DNA of 64,000 nt from Paenibacillus nuruki (GCF_001721045.1 NZ_MDER01000070.1:124001-188000); one strand, 5' to 3'. Positions 37,079 to 47,006 are shown, numbered from the stretch's first letter. Made by a program: numbers and translations. Notes: generated by a model not told the origin, from the sequence alone.

Positions 37079-39076
37079 ATGAACGAATTTTTAGTAAACT
37101 ATGGATGGATTATTATGTTTTGGATTGTAGGAAGTATCTTTTTTTTACCAGGTTTGATGATTATTTGCACAGGGATAATAAAGTTATATCAACAATCTAG
37201 GTTTGTTTACATACACAAAATTCGTAAAATTATTGATGCTCAAAATAATAATCTTATAGAAGAAGTCGAAGAACTGTTACAACACTCCAATCATATACTA
37301 AAGAATAAAAGTGGAATTACTCAAAAAGATGCTTTACTAATAGATTCTAGCTTAAAAGAAATACTCGATCAGTTAGAAAATATTGAGAATGAGATTCAGT
37401 TACCTTGGACATCATTCTTTTGGGATTCATTAGAACTAATAGAAGAATTAAAAGAATATTTGCAGAAACATAAAATCATTCAAGAACAAATTAATATAGA
37501 TCGTGCCAAAATAGATGAATTACTAGAAGCAGAACAATATGTGCAAAATTATCATACTCATTGGGAAGATTCATTTAAGATCATAGAACAACATATTTAC
37601 CATTTTACTACTGAAATAGCATCAAGTTTATCCAAGTGGTCTAAGCAACAAAAAGAAATTCAAGAGTTACTCGGTAAAAGTAAGCAATTGCAGTATTCAG
37701 ATACCATTCAATCATTTCAGCTTTTAAAAAAAGTAGAACAAAAAGTGAATATATTGCAAAAACAGTATGAACAGCTAAAAATATATTATGAATATGCTAT
37801 TCAGTTTGAAGACAAACTTAAAGCAGTACGCCTTGAAATTCATAATTCTCTTGAGAAGCATGGTTTATTAGCTGTTGAGATTGATCCCTATCAATGGATA
37901 AGTAAAAGCACTAACACTTTAGAATCCTTTCATTCTTCTATTCGTCAGGCTGATTTATTACAAGCACAATCGTTGTGGAATCAATTAGAGAACTCTATCG
38001 AAAAATCAATCGCTATGATTGAGAATAGAATAACTCTTCAAGAAAGCGTTCGAGAACAGTATAGAAGAGCATATGAAAGACTGGAAGTCCTAAACGGTAT
38101 TGAATTAGATTTAGCTGTAATATGGGTTTCAGCGCGTCAAGATTGGAAATCTTCAGTCTGGAAGCATACATTTCAGAGCTTTGAAAAAGCCTGTATGGCA
38201 TTACAAACGATTGAATCAGATTTAAAGCATATTGAACAGTATATTCATGAAGATATTCAAAAATATATAGAAGCCGAAAAGCACCTTATACTGTTAGACT
38301 CTAAATTAACCTATATTGAACAGGAATTAGATGCTAGTCAGAAGCAACTGCAATTTTGGAAACAATTACAACAACAGCTTCCTGAAAAAGTAAAGCAAGC
38401 TGAGCATAAATTAAAATATAGTTATGCTAAAGCTAAACAAGAAGCGATCAAGTGGAATATGAATACAATGTTAGATGAAGAGTACCAATCTATACAGAAA
38501 CAGCACGATAAAGTGCATGATCTTTTATCAGAAGTACCTCAAAATTTAAATTTATTGCAACAGCAATGTAAAGCCTATGTTGAAGCTATTGAACAATGGG
38601 TTAGTACAATTAATACATTAATAGATTACCGTAATGATGCTGTGCCACTTAGATTAAGATTAGAAAATGATTTTAAGCTTCATTATCGAACAGTAAAATG
38701 GTATCTACCAATGGAAGCAAGTAAAAGGTATAAAAATTATTTTAAAAAATTTATAAAAGATTACGAAGATTTAACAATGAATGGGCAGTACGAATCTGCA
38801 TTTGCATCATTACAAAATATAAAAGGTATCATTGCAGAACTACAACTAGCTTATGATCAAACAACAGCACAACAACAAGCACTAAAAAAAGCAAAAACAG
38901 AAGAACGTTATCGTACACGTCAATTACAAAATCAAAAGGATAACACTAAAGTAGTCAATCATTATCACACTCATACTTCTAAAGGGATTACTTTATTCGG
39001 TTCTAGTTCTTCTTCATCCAAATCTAATATTTCATATAGAGAAGATGAAACTTGGGAAGATGACGATGATGAATAA
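37079..39076 (+). CDS. Membrane-anchored coiled-coil protein of unknown function
   Basis: 665 residues. One N-terminal hydrophobic stretch (about 10-37, IIMFWIVGSIFFLPGLMIIC) is followed by about 580 residues of charged, Gln/Glu/Lys/Leu-rich helix typical of coiled coil, then YHTHTSKGITLFG, a run of serines and a strongly acidic end (WEDDDDE). The topology recalls EzrA or phage-shock/spectrin-like proteins, but I recognise no family. The gene is visibly more A+T-rich than its neighbours (many AAA, ATT, CAA, TTA codons) and stands alone between terminators, so it may be acquired DNA. AAGGAG lies ten bases before ATG. Confidence 0.75.
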   Translation: MNEFLVNYGWIIMFWIVGSIFFLPGLMIICTGIIKLYQQSRFVYIHKIRKIIDAQNNNLIEEVEELLQHSNHILKNKSGITQKDALLIDSSLKEILDQLENIENEIQLPWTSFFWDSLELIEELKEYLQKHKIIQEQINIDRAKIDELLEAEQYVQNYHTHWEDSFKIIEQHIYHFTTEIASSLSKWSKQQKEIQELLGKSKQLQYSDTIQSFQLLKKVEQKVNILQKQYEQLKIYYEYAIQFEDKLKAVRLEIHNSLEKHGLLAVEIDPYQWISKSTNTLESFHSSIRQADLLQAQSLWNQLENSIEKSIAMIENRITLQESVREQYRRAYERLEVLNGIELDLAVIWVSARQDWKSSVWKHTFQSFEKACMALQTIESDLKHIEQYIHEDIQKYIEAEKHLILLDSKLTYIEQELDASQKQLQFWKQLQQQLPEKVKQAEHKLKYSYAKAKQEAIKWNMNTMLDEEYQSIQKQHDKVHDLLSEVPQNLNLLQQQCKAYVEAIEQWVSTINTLIDYRNDAVPLRLRLENDFKLHYRTVKWYLPMEASKRYKNYFKKFIKDYEDLTMNGQYESAFASLQNIKGIIAELQLAYDQTTAQQQALKKAKTEERYRTRQLQNQKDNTKVVNHYHTHTSKGITLFGSSSSSSKSNISYREDETWEDDDDE

Positions 39077-39126
39077 TATCTATGTAGTTATATGTAATAA
39101 AATTTCTATAAATAAAGATACTAACG

Positions 39127-39162
39127 AAAAAACGATTGAACATTGTGTTCAATCGTTTTTTT
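39127..39162. terminator. Bidirectional terminator
   Basis: AAAAAACGATTGAACA pairs with TGTTCAATCGTTTTTT around TTG; T runs on both strands. Confidence 0.88.
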
Positions 39163-39174
39163 ATCATTAGATTA

Positions 39175-39348
39175 TTATTTGGGATGATCTTTATCCCATT
39201 CTTCAGCTTTGGCAGTAGCAATAGAGATCGCTCGACCTTCTTCATAACCTTCATCAAGTAAAGCATTGGCAATCTCAATCGCTTTATGACGTACACGAGT
39301 ATCTAAATTTTTCATAGATGGGGGATAATCTCCGTTAGTCCACGGCAT
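39175..39348 (-). CDS. Small protein like the N-terminus of YdaT
   Basis: 57 residues, beginning MPWTNGDYPPSMKNLDTRVR and continuing KAIEIANALLDEGYEEGRAI. This matches the N-terminal part of B. subtilis YdaT, a general-stress protein that additionally carries a DUF2188 domain, absent here. Also distantly like ChaB. ATG 39348 follows AAAGGAGT by eight bases. No function is known. Confidence 0.75.
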   Translation of the reverse strand: MPWTNGDYPPSMKNLDTRVRHKAIEIANALLDEGYEEGRAISIATAKAEEWDKDHPK

Positions 39349-39475
39349 TATAAACACTCCTTTAGATAAGATAGAATACGTAATCACATGCTCCATAAAC
39401 ATATCTGCATCGAAAAAAAGATGCTATGTATTCATTTTACCCTTTTCAGATCAGACGAAACGGTACTATGATCAA

Positions 39476-39511
39476 ACAAAAAGGCTCTCACCTTAGAGGT
39501 AAGAGCCTTTA
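39476..39511 (-). terminator. Terminator of msrAB
   Basis: On the minus strand AAAGGCTCTTACCT pairs with AGGTGAGAGCCTTT, followed by TTTG. Confidence 0.85.
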
Positions 39512-39529
39512 GCTATTCATCTATTAAAC

Positions 39530-40495
39530 TTAAGCTTCTTGGAACATCGCTTTGTATTCGCTATATCCTTCAGCTTCCAAATCTTCTTTTGGAACAAAGC
39601 GTAGAGCCGCCGAGTTAATGCAGTAACGTAGACCATTCGGTCCCGGACCATCGTCAAATAAATGACCTAGATGAGAATCAGCTTCACGACTACGTACTTC
39701 GGTACGAACCATAAAGTGGCTCAAATCCATATTTTCTTTGACTTGATAATCACGAATTGGACGGCTAAAGCTTGGCCATCCGCAACCGGAATCGAATTTG
39801 TCTAGTGAACTAAACAATGGCTCGCCTGATACGATATCGACATAGATACCTTCGCCATGATGATCCCAGAACTCATTTTTAAAAGCAGGTTCTGTACCAT
39901 TTTTTTGTGTAACATGATATTGAATTTCAGATAATTTATTTTTTAGATCACTTTTATCAAGTTTGGTAGACCAATGCTCGTTGATAAAAGCATCTCGACC
40001 GGAACCTTTACGATAGCGTTTGTAATGACCTGTATTTTTTTTGTGATAATCTTGATGATATTCTTCAGCTTCATAAAATGTTTGAGCTGGTTCGATCGGT
40101 GTAACGATCGGCTTATCAAAGCGACCACTAGCAGCTACTTCTTGTTTGGAGATTTCTGCTAACTCTCGTTGTTCTTCTGTGTGATAATAGATCGTTGTGC
40201 GGTAAGAAGAACCACGATCGTAGAATTGTCCACCTTCATCGGTAGGATCTATTTGTTGCCAGTACAATTCTAACAATTTGGTATAAGGGAAAATAGCTGG
40301 ATCGTATACGATTTGTACAGCTTCAGCATGACCTGTTGTTTCAGTACATACTTCTTTGTACGTAGGATTTTCGGTGTGTCCACCTGTATAACCGGAGCGA
40401 ATACTGATGATGCCTGGTAGTTCTTCAAAAGGAGATACCATGCACCAGAAACATCCGCCTGCAAAAGTAGCCTTTTCATATTGTGAGTTGCTCAT
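39530..40495 (-). CDS. msrAB: Fused peptide-methionine (S)/(R)-sulfoxide reductase MsrA-MsrB
   Basis: 321 residues. The MsrA domain is N-terminal ([18 protein letters not shown], catalytic first cysteine; GYTGG; GHAEAVQ) and the MsrB domain C-terminal ([14 protein letters not shown] and [12 protein letters not shown], catalytic cysteine). It repairs both stereoisomers of oxidised methionine. Zinc-binding CxxC pairs found in many MsrB proteins are not seen, so this is the zinc-free type. GGAGT precedes the ATG. Likely an oxidative-stress function. Confidence 0.96.
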   Translation of the reverse strand: MSNSQYEKATFAGGCFWCMVSPFEELPGIISIRSGYTGGHTENPTYKEVCTETTGHAEAVQIVYDPAIFPYTKLLELYWQQIDPTDEGGQFYDRGSSYRTTIYYHTEEQRELAEISKQEVAASGRFDKPIVTPIEPAQTFYEAEEYHQDYHKKNTGHYKRYRKGSGRDAFINEHWSTKLDKSDLKNKLSEIQYHVTQKNGTEPAFKNEFWDHHGEGIYVDIVSGEPLFSSLDKFDSGCGWPSFSRPIRDYQVKENMDLSHFMVRTEVRSREADSHLGHLFDDGPGPNGLRYCINSAALRFVPKEDLEAEGYSEYKAMFQEA

Positions 40496-40647
40496 TTATC
40501 GTTCACTCCATTTCTTTAAATAAATAATTAAAATTTAAATCATATATAATATCTTACACTATATAAAACCCAAAAAAACAGTGCATTCAAACATTAGGTA
40601 CGTAAAAACTGTTGATTTGGATGATATCTATTTATAAATATAGGGAG

Positions 40648-40681
40648 AAAAAACCGCCGACATGTAGCCATGTGAGCGGTT
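40648..40681 (-). terminator. Terminator of the LysM gene
   Basis: Minus strand: AACCGC...GCGGTT with inner ACAT/ATGT pairing, followed by TTTTTTCTCCC. Confidence 0.8.
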
Positions 40682-40738
40682 GTTGGTTATATTTTAATTG
40701 TTATTAATTATCCGTTTGGCCGATCAGATGGATAATTC

Positions 40739-41137
40739 TTATTTTTGCGGAATAGTCAATTGGTATCCAGCAGGCAAAAGATTGTTAGCAGCAATCAATT
40801 CATCTACAGTGACGCCGTATTGAGCAGCGATTTCAGTCAAGCTAGCACCTTGAGGAACAATCACAGTTGTTGCTGTTTTAGCAGGTGTTACAGTTGGAGT
40901 TGTTTCTTCAGTTGTTGTGTTAGCTGTTCCGAACATAGCTTCTACTTGTTTTGAAACTGCTGTTTGGTAAGCTAAGTTATCTGCACGTTGTTCTGCTTTA
41001 TCTTTTGCTTTTTGGTGATTACTTGTATCTGCAGCAGCTGATACTTGACTTGCTCCTAGTGGTGCAACCAAAGCAACAGCACCCAAGCTAGTAGCTAAAG
41101 CAGTAGACAATAAAACTTTTTTAAATGTGGATTTCAT
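40739..41137 (-). CDS. Secreted LysM-domain protein
   Basis: 132 residues. The signal peptide runs to about residue 34 (ASQVSA-A), followed by a Lys/Ala/Gln-rich region, a Thr-rich linker and one C-terminal LysM domain (VIVPQGASLTEIAAQYGVTVDELIAANN), which binds peptidoglycan GlcNAc. No catalytic domain is present. ATG 41137 follows AGAGGAGA by eight bases; an earlier ATG (41185) would put a non-signal sequence in front. The 333-bp gap upstream holds promoters for this gene and the divergent oxidoreductase, but I could not fix them, apart from a GGTTAC/GTAACC dyad at about 41401-41431. Confidence 0.85.
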   Translation of the reverse strand: MKSTFKKVLLSTALATSLGAVALVAPLGASQVSAAADTSNHQKAKDKAEQRADNLAYQTAVSKQVEAMFGTANTTTEETTPTVTPAKTATTVIVPQGASLTEIAAQYGVTVDELIAANNLLPAGYQLTIPQK

Positions 41138-41470
41138 ATTAATTTCTCCTCTGTAATTACATAATTTTTTATAACTTACTTTCATTTAGTAACTTTATGA
41201 TATAAATATACCACCATCATTCGACAATTGCAATAGATTGTGTATATTTTCTTGATGTTATTTTTAAATGGTTTGCTTATCGTGTTGTATACTCTTATTA
41301 TAAGCTTTGCGATTAAATTCACATGAGGGATAGCTTAAAACCATATGAAATTTCAATATAAATCCAATAAAGATAAAATAAAGTGACTTTTATATTCGAT
41401 CGGTTACCTCTATAGTAGAATAAGATGTAACCATAATATCTATACTTATGATCAAAGGAGAATCTATAGT

Positions 41471-42433
41471 ATGAAACAACACGATCACAAAAGTGGTAAG
41501 CGTAAACGGATTGCTTTGATCGGTATAGGGGATATTGCTCGTAAAGTATATTTACCATTACTTATCAATCGTGTAGATATAGAAGTAGTCGGTGTAGTCA
41601 GCCATTCTCAGCAGACTGTGCGTCAGACGATGGATACTTTTCGCTTAACACAGGGGAGTACTAGAGTCGAAGATATTGAAAAATGGGAATTAGATGCTGT
41701 ATTTGTACATAGCCCTACATTCACACATTATGATATTGTAATGAAATGTCTAAGTTACGGATTGCCTGTATATGTAGATAAGCCATTGTCTTACGAAATC
41801 GAAGAAGCCCGTCATATGACTGCAACAGCAGAGCAGAAAGATCTATTGCTAGCTGTAGGCTTTAATCGTCGATTTGCTCCATTATATATGAATGCTTATG
41901 CCTGGCTGGCAGAAGCAGGTGGTTTCGAATTATGTGAAGTGGTCAAACATCGTACCCGTCTCCAAAGTTTACCTGCCAAAGAAACAGTCTATGATGATCT
42001 GATTCATATGTTGGATTTATTAATGTGGTTGGGTAATGACACTTATGCTGTAATGGCTCATCAGCTTCGTCAGCAAGGGAACGGTAATGGCCCTATGCTT
42101 CATGCTTCGGGAATGCTTTCGTTAGGGAACGGGCGTTATGGGAGCTATACGATGGCACGCAGTGCAGGGATCGATATGGAACGATTGATTTTGCACGGCG
42201 GCGGGCGTTCTGCAGAAGTGATGAATATGGATAGCGCTTATTTATATGAAAAAGATATGTTACCTCAGCATCAACAATTTGGAAGCTGGGAAACGATATG
42301 GGAACGGCGCGGGTTTATGGGCGTGGTTGATCATTTTCTAGATCGCTTATCGACACCTGAACAATGCAGTATACGTGCAGACTTGGTATTAGAATCTCAT
42401 ATTTTAGCAGACCGATTAACATCAGATTTGTAA
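41471..42433 (+). CDS. Gfo/Idh/MocA-family oxidoreductase
   Basis: 320 residues. The N-terminal Rossmann domain starts RIALIGIGDIARKVYLPLL, the EKP-like motif is YVDKPLSYEIEEAR, and AVGFNRRFAPLY begins the C-terminal domain. Members oxidise or reduce sugars and cyclitols with NAD(P). It is closer to the YceM/MviM group than to the sugar-cluster member at 49.3 kb. AAAGGAGAAT precedes the ATG. It may be co-transcribed with the small hypothetical gene 33 bp later. Confidence 0.85.
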   Translation: MKQHDHKSGKRKRIALIGIGDIARKVYLPLLINRVDIEVVGVVSHSQQTVRQTMDTFRLTQGSTRVEDIEKWELDAVFVHSPTFTHYDIVMKCLSYGLPVYVDKPLSYEIEEARHMTATAEQKDLLLAVGFNRRFAPLYMNAYAWLAEAGGFELCEVVKHRTRLQSLPAKETVYDDLIHMLDLLMWLGNDTYAVMAHQLRQQGNGNGPMLHASGMLSLGNGRYGSYTMARSAGIDMERLILHGGGRSAEVMNMDSAYLYEKDMLPQHQQFGSWETIWERRGFMGVVDHFLDRLSTPEQCSIRADLVLESHILADRLTSDL

Positions 42434-42466
42434 AAGAAATCGTCAATATAGAAAGGATGCAATAAG

Positions 42467-42841
42467 ATGGATGATTATGATTACGACAATTTAACAAGTA
42501 AAGAGCAACAGAAATTACGAGAAGAGCAGATTGTACAGAGTTATCGTCAAGATGAAGATATGATGATTCTGGTATTCGCTCAGTGGTGTGTGAATCGTGG
42601 ATTCGATGCCAAAGAATTATATCAGACGGCTTATCCTGATCAAGTGGACAATCCACGTCTGCAACAAGGGATTAATCTTACCGTTCCTAAAGAAGAAGCA
42701 GGTGATATTCCTGACGACACATTATTTGGGGTGTTGTCGATGTATGGAAATGAAGATTTAGCGTTAGTGATTAGTGAAGCGATAGAGACAAGAGCCTCAA
42801 CAGAGCGCCGACTTGCTTCCCAAGAAACAGAAAAAGAGTAG
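42467..42841 (+). CDS. Hypothetical acidic protein
   Basis: 124 residues, soluble, acidic (begins MDDYDYDNLTSKEQQKL), with no signal or membrane segment. A mixed helical middle includes ILVFAQWCVNRGFDAKELYQTAYP. I do not recognise the family. AAAGGATG precedes the ATG, and codon use is like its neighbours, so it is likely real. It lies 33 bp after the oxidoreductase and before a terminator. Confidence 0.65.
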   Translation: MDDYDYDNLTSKEQQKLREEQIVQSYRQDEDMMILVFAQWCVNRGFDAKELYQTAYPDQVDNPRLQQGINLTVPKEEAGDIPDDTLFGVLSMYGNEDLALVISEAIETRASTERRLASQETEKE

Positions 42842-42856
42842 AATACCCATGTGTAC

Positions 42857-42904
42857 AAAGCTTTTGTTATTTCCTGAAAATTAAAGGAAATAGCAGAAGC
42901 TTTT
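42857..42904 (+). terminator. Terminator after the hypothetical gene
   Basis: AAAGCTTTTGTTATTTCCT pairs with AGGAAATAGCAGAAGCTTT, with one or two mismatches, followed by T-rich DNA. Confidence 0.8.
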
Positions 42905-43011
42905 ATTTATTTTTTGCAAATTTTTAAATTTTAACTTGGCATATGACACTTAATATGATTTAATAATAACTATTACGATTTGAAAAAAATGTAGAAAATT
43001 GTAGAATGATA

Positions 43012-43017
43012 TATAAT
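43012..43017 (+). promoter_or_regulatory. -10 element of the AbrB-like gene
   Basis: TATAAT in an A+T-rich region about 50 bp before the start codon; no clear -35. Confidence 0.4.
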
Positions 43018-43064
43018 AGTGTCATATAGGGGTTATATAAATATATAATTGGAGGAGAAATAAC

Positions 43065-43325
43065 ATGATGAAAGCAACTGGTATTGTAAGAAAAGTAGAT
43101 GAATTGGGACGGGTCGTTATTCCTATCGAATTGCGTCGTGTCATGAATATCGATGTAAAAGACGGTTTGGAGATTTTTGTCGATAGTGATCGCATTATTT
43201 TGAAAAAATATGAGCCTTCTTGCATCTTCACAGGCGATTCAGAAGACTTGATCTATTTCAAAGGTAAAATGATTAGCCGTAATGCTATTGAAGAGTTGAT
43301 GGAAGCTTACCGTACTCAACGTTAA
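43065..43325 (+). CDS. AbrB/Abh-type transition-state regulator
   Basis: 86 residues. The swapped-hairpin AbrB DNA-binding domain is clear: KATGIVRKVDELGRVVIPIELRRVMNI, then GLEIFVDSDRIILKKYEPSC. The C-terminal 30 residues match the AbrB multimerisation part. Such proteins restrain post-exponential genes. GGAGGAG lies seven bases before ATG 43065; ATG 43068 is also possible. AbrB, Abh and SpoVT-like paralogues cannot be separated from sequence alone, but the length fits AbrB/Abh. Confidence 0.9.
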   Translation: MMKATGIVRKVDELGRVVIPIELRRVMNIDVKDGLEIFVDSDRIILKKYEPSCIFTGDSEDLIYFKGKMISRNAIEELMEAYRTQR

Positions 43326-43352
43326 TGTTCAACTTTGGCTATAAATAATATG

Positions 43353-43404
43353 AAACCTGATCCTACGCAACATTTGTATATGCGTAGAATCAGGTTTCTT
43401 TTTT
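43353..43404. terminator. Terminator between the AbrB-like gene and the sucrose operon
   Basis: AAACCTGATCCTACGCA pairs with TGCGTAGAATCAGGTTT (one mismatch), followed by CTTTTTTG; usable from both sides. Confidence 0.88.
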
Positions 43405-43409
43405 GATTT

Positions 43410-45440
43410 TTATGAATGAAGAGTATAGGTGACTTGCATAATAGAATCTTGATTAGCACGTACTTGCTGAAGTTCAGCAGGTTGAATATTCTGAATATGT
43501 TCGATCCCGTCGGGCACAATCACAGGTGTAATAATAGATAGACCTGAAGATTGAATCATAGCAGTATCGAATTCGATCAATAATTGTCCTGCTTGAATGG
43601 TATCCCCGGATTGTATATGAAGGGTGAATCCTTGTCCTTTCAAAGAAACCGTATCCAGTCCAATATGAATTAATAATTGTACACCACTACTGTGCTCAAG
43701 AATAATCGCATGCTTACTCTTATCCATCACATGGGCGACTGTTCCATCGAATGGAGCATATAACTTGCCTTCATCCGGTTGAATCGCAATTCCTTCACCC
43801 ATATGCTTGCCTGCAAAAGCAGGGTCAGGTACATTTTCGAGATGAACCAATGTACCGCTGATAGGAGCGATTATATCTAACACCTTAGTGCTTGTAGCAG
43901 AAGTATTTACTTGATTAGAGTGCGAAGATGTAGCTGTTTGATTATCATTAGAAGCAGATGATACAGATTCAACAGAAGAAGTAGAATGTACTTCTTGTAC
44001 AGCAGTAGGCGTAGAGCCGGAAGCAGTTCCTGATACGGTTGCTGTAGATGCTGTGACTACTTTGTCTTTATAACCAAATAACCATGTTAACGTAAATGCT
44101 ATTGCAATCGCTACTACATTACACAAAATATAAAGTGGAAGTTGGCTATTCAAATACAGCAATGTTCCTGGAATCACTGTAATTGCCATACCTGTTCCTG
44201 CTAAATGGAACAAAGAAGCCATAAATCCACCTACGCCGCCACCGATCAATCCCATAATAAATGGCTTCATATATCGTAAGTTCACTCCAAAAATCGCAGG
44301 CTCTGTGATTCCTAGAAAAGCAGAGAACGAAGAAGGAAGGGCTAATGCTTTGAGCTTATTGTCTTTGGTTTTGAGACCTACAGCTAGACAAGCTCCACCT
44401 TGAGCCGCCATCGCACAGGTGATAATAGCGTTAAATGGGTTAACTCCTGTTCTTTCTAATAATTGAATCTCCAAGAAGTTGAAAATGTGATGCACACCTG
44501 TAACTACAATAATTTGATGCAAAGAACCGATTAATAGCCCTGCAATTCCATAAGGCATATCTAATACATAGATCGTAGCATTCAAAACAACAGATTCCAG
44601 TGAGTGGAAAATAGGACCGATTGCGAACAGCCCAAGTGTAATCATAATCAGTAATGTCAGGAATGGAGTTAAGATTAGATCAATCGCTTCAGGAATCCGC
44701 TTACGTAAAGCTTTTTCTAATTTGGCTCCAATCAGACCGATGACAAATGCCGGTAAAACAGAACCTTGATAACCGACAACAGGAATAAATCCAAACATCG
44801 TTAATGGATGAGCAGACCCATCGGCGACCGAATAAGCATTAGGTAGAGCAGGGTTGACGAGCATAAGGCCAAGCACAATCCCTAATACAGGACTTCCGCC
44901 GAACACCCTGAAAGCAGACCAGGCAACAAGTGCAGGTAAAAAGGCAAATGCAGTATCCGTTAAAACTTGTGTAAATAAAAGAAAGTTAGCTGGAATATGA
45001 TCAGGTGTAATACCGAATAAAGCTAGGATCTGAGGTTGTGTTAATAATCCTCGTAATCCCATAAATAAACCGGTAGCGACAAGAACCGGAATAATAGGAA
45101 CGAACACATCGCCAAATGTACGAATAGAACGTTGGAAAAAGTTGCCGGCATTTTTACTTTGACTTTTAATATCGTCTTTGGAAGTACTTTCGACACCTAA
45201 TTTCTCAACTTCTTCAAAAATACGATTAACTGTACCTGTACCAAAAATAATCTGGTACTGTCCGGAGTTGAAAAAAGCACCTTTAACTTTATCAATATTT
45301 TCAGTGCGCTCCTGATCAATCAGCTCTTCGTTATGTACCATAATCCGCAAGCGGGTTGCACAATGAGCAAAAGATGCAATATTATCTTTACCTCCGACAG
45401 CTTCGATCACCTGTTGAGCAATTTTTTGATTTTCAGACAT
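43410..45440 (-). CDS. Sucrose-specific PTS enzyme IIBCA
   Basis: 676 residues. The order is EIIB (phosphocysteine in SFAHCATRLRIMV, about residue 26), EIIC with about ten membrane segments (110-460), a Ser/Thr-rich linker (470-520) and a C-terminal glucose-type EIIA (phosphohistidine in LLIHIGLDTVSLKG). It takes up and phosphorylates sucrose. B. subtilis SacP lacks EIIA; this fused form does not need an outside one. It starts two bases after the sacA stop. Confidence 0.92.
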   Translation of the reverse strand: MSENQKIAQQVIEAVGGKDNIASFAHCATRLRIMVHNEELIDQERTENIDKVKGAFFNSGQYQIIFGTGTVNRIFEEVEKLGVESTSKDDIKSQSKNAGNFFQRSIRTFGDVFVPIIPVLVATGLFMGLRGLLTQPQILALFGITPDHIPANFLLFTQVLTDTAFAFLPALVAWSAFRVFGGSPVLGIVLGLMLVNPALPNAYSVADGSAHPLTMFGFIPVVGYQGSVLPAFVIGLIGAKLEKALRKRIPEAIDLILTPFLTLLIMITLGLFAIGPIFHSLESVVLNATIYVLDMPYGIAGLLIGSLHQIIVVTGVHHIFNFLEIQLLERTGVNPFNAIITCAMAAQGGACLAVGLKTKDNKLKALALPSSFSAFLGITEPAIFGVNLRYMKPFIMGLIGGGVGGFMASLFHLAGTGMAITVIPGTLLYLNSQLPLYILCNVVAIAIAFTLTWLFGYKDKVVTASTATVSGTASGSTPTAVQEVHSTSSVESVSSASNDNQTATSSHSNQVNTSATSTKVLDIIAPISGTLVHLENVPDPAFAGKHMGEGIAIQPDEGKLYAPFDGTVAHVMDKSKHAIILEHSSGVQLLIHIGLDTVSLKGQGFTLHIQSGDTIQAGQLLIEFDTAMIQSSGLSIITPVIVPDGIEHIQNIQPAELQQVRANQDSIMQVTYTLHS

Positions 45441-45442
45441 GA

Positions 45443-46933
45443 TTACTGTTCCCCCTTATCGATCAAATCCCATTGTGTAACATCAAAACAAGCACTCCCA
45501 TGTTCTGCAAATAAAGCAAATCCTGTACTGTTCAATTGTGGAAAGATGCGTGAAGTGAATACGTTACGACCATCATTGACAAAAACTTCAATCGAAGAAG
45601 TATCCATAAATAAATGTAGCGTTACTATTCCTTCTTCTAGCGGTAAACTACAGCTTCGAGTCGTTCCATACTCCAGTGCAAGGGATTGACCGGACAAGGT
45701 GCGATCTAACGTTAGTTTTTCAAGTGCAGGTTCGTAATACAGAACTGTTTTTTCATCTGTGCCCACTCGTACTTCGATCCCTACTTTATCAGCTTGAATA
45801 TCACTGATCTGAATAAGCATTTCGTAATGAATACCTTCTATAGAAGAAATCAGATCACGATGATGGTGAACAGTGTGATGTACATGAGACTGTTGTCCAC
45901 GTAGCTGACTCAGTTCTGCAACTGGACGCTGTCTAAGCTGACCATCTTCAATTGATAATTCACGTGGCAACGTGAGACAGTGTGCCCATCCTTGAGTATC
46001 TGTAGGATAGTCGATCTCTGGCATTCCAAGCCAACCGACGAGCAGTCTGCGTCCATCGGGTGCAAGTATAGTCTGTGGAGCATAGAAATCGAATCCATGA
46101 TCTAACTCATAAAACTCTCCATGATCAAACTGTCGCGTATTCAGATCGAGCGGAGTACCGATCATATAACCGGACTGATAAATATTCTGAAACTGATCTC
46201 CGATGGTTGCTAAACCTTGCGGAGAAAATAAAAATACACCTTGCTGATCCAATTCAAAGTAATCCGGACACTCCCACATATAGCCAAATGAAGGTAACGC
46301 CGTATTTAACTCCCCTTGAAAAGTCCATTCTTGTAGATCAGGTGATTGATAAAGAACCGCACATCCTGTCTGATCGATCCGCTGTGCTCCAATGACACAG
46401 TAATAATATTCTCCATCTTGCCAGACTTTAGGATCACGGAAATGATCGGTATACCCAGCAGGTACTTTGTCGATAACAGGAGGGAGCTTGGTGATCACAC
46501 CTTGTTGATCCATAGTCGCCATACATTGAAATGGATAACGCTTCCAATCTGTGTTACGCGTATTACCGGTATACATTAGATACAGTAGATTGTCTTTTTC
46601 TATAGCGCTTCCAGAATAGGCACCATGAGAATCATATATTGTATCTGGAGCCATACCGATCCCTTTATTATTCCAATGCACCAGATCAGTAGAAGAAGTA
46701 TGATACCAGTATTTGATACCATGTTGTGTGCCTAGTGGGAACCATTGATAGAAAAGATGATATTCTCCATTAAAAAAGGAAAATCCGTTAGGATCATTTA
46801 GTAACCCTGCTTCAGGTTGAATATGAAAAGCTTGTCGCCACGGACTCTGATCGGCTAATTGTTTTAAGGCTTCCCATTCGCCAGTCTCTGCTTCATGAAG
46901 CTTACGGTATAACTGAGTTCTGTTCATTTTCAT
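45443..46933 (-). CDS. sacA: Sucrose-6-phosphate hydrolase (GH32)
   Basis: 496 residues. The family catalytic triad is visible: the nucleophile in LLNDPNGFSFF, the transition-state aspartate in HFRDPKVW and the acid/base glutamate in MWECPDYF. A C-terminal beta-sandwich follows. It splits sucrose-6-phosphate into glucose-6-phosphate and fructose, after the PTS next to it. ATG 46933 follows GGAGA by eight bases; longer in-frame starts run into the operator region. First gene of the sacA-PTS operon. Confidence 0.95.
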   Translation of the reverse strand: MKMNRTQLYRKLHEAETGEWEALKQLADQSPWRQAFHIQPEAGLLNDPNGFSFFNGEYHLFYQWFPLGTQHGIKYWYHTSSTDLVHWNNKGIGMAPDTIYDSHGAYSGSAIEKDNLLYLMYTGNTRNTDWKRYPFQCMATMDQQGVITKLPPVIDKVPAGYTDHFRDPKVWQDGEYYYCVIGAQRIDQTGCAVLYQSPDLQEWTFQGELNTALPSFGYMWECPDYFELDQQGVFLFSPQGLATIGDQFQNIYQSGYMIGTPLDLNTRQFDHGEFYELDHGFDFYAPQTILAPDGRRLLVGWLGMPEIDYPTDTQGWAHCLTLPRELSIEDGQLRQRPVAELSQLRGQQSHVHHTVHHHRDLISSIEGIHYEMLIQISDIQADKVGIEVRVGTDEKTVLYYEPALEKLTLDRTLSGQSLALEYGTTRSCSLPLEEGIVTLHLFMDTSSIEVFVNDGRNVFTSRIFPQLNSTGFALFAEHGSACFDVTQWDLIDKGEQ

Positions 46934-46971
46934 AGTGTGTTCTCCATACTTATTCATCATATTCTTTTTAC

Positions 46972-46983
46972 GGAACCGGTTCC
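46972..46983. promoter_or_regulatory. LacI-family operator O2
   Basis: GGAACCGGTTCC, a perfect palindrome, identical to O1 and 35 bp from it. It is in the sacA leader, about +40. Confidence 0.85.
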
Positions 46984-47006
46984 AAATTAGATTAAAAAAA
47001 TACATC

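Noticed and set aside
41401-41431. GGTTAC...GTAACC dyad before the oxidoreductase as an operator
   Set aside because: Only six bases per arm and 19 apart; too weak to claim.
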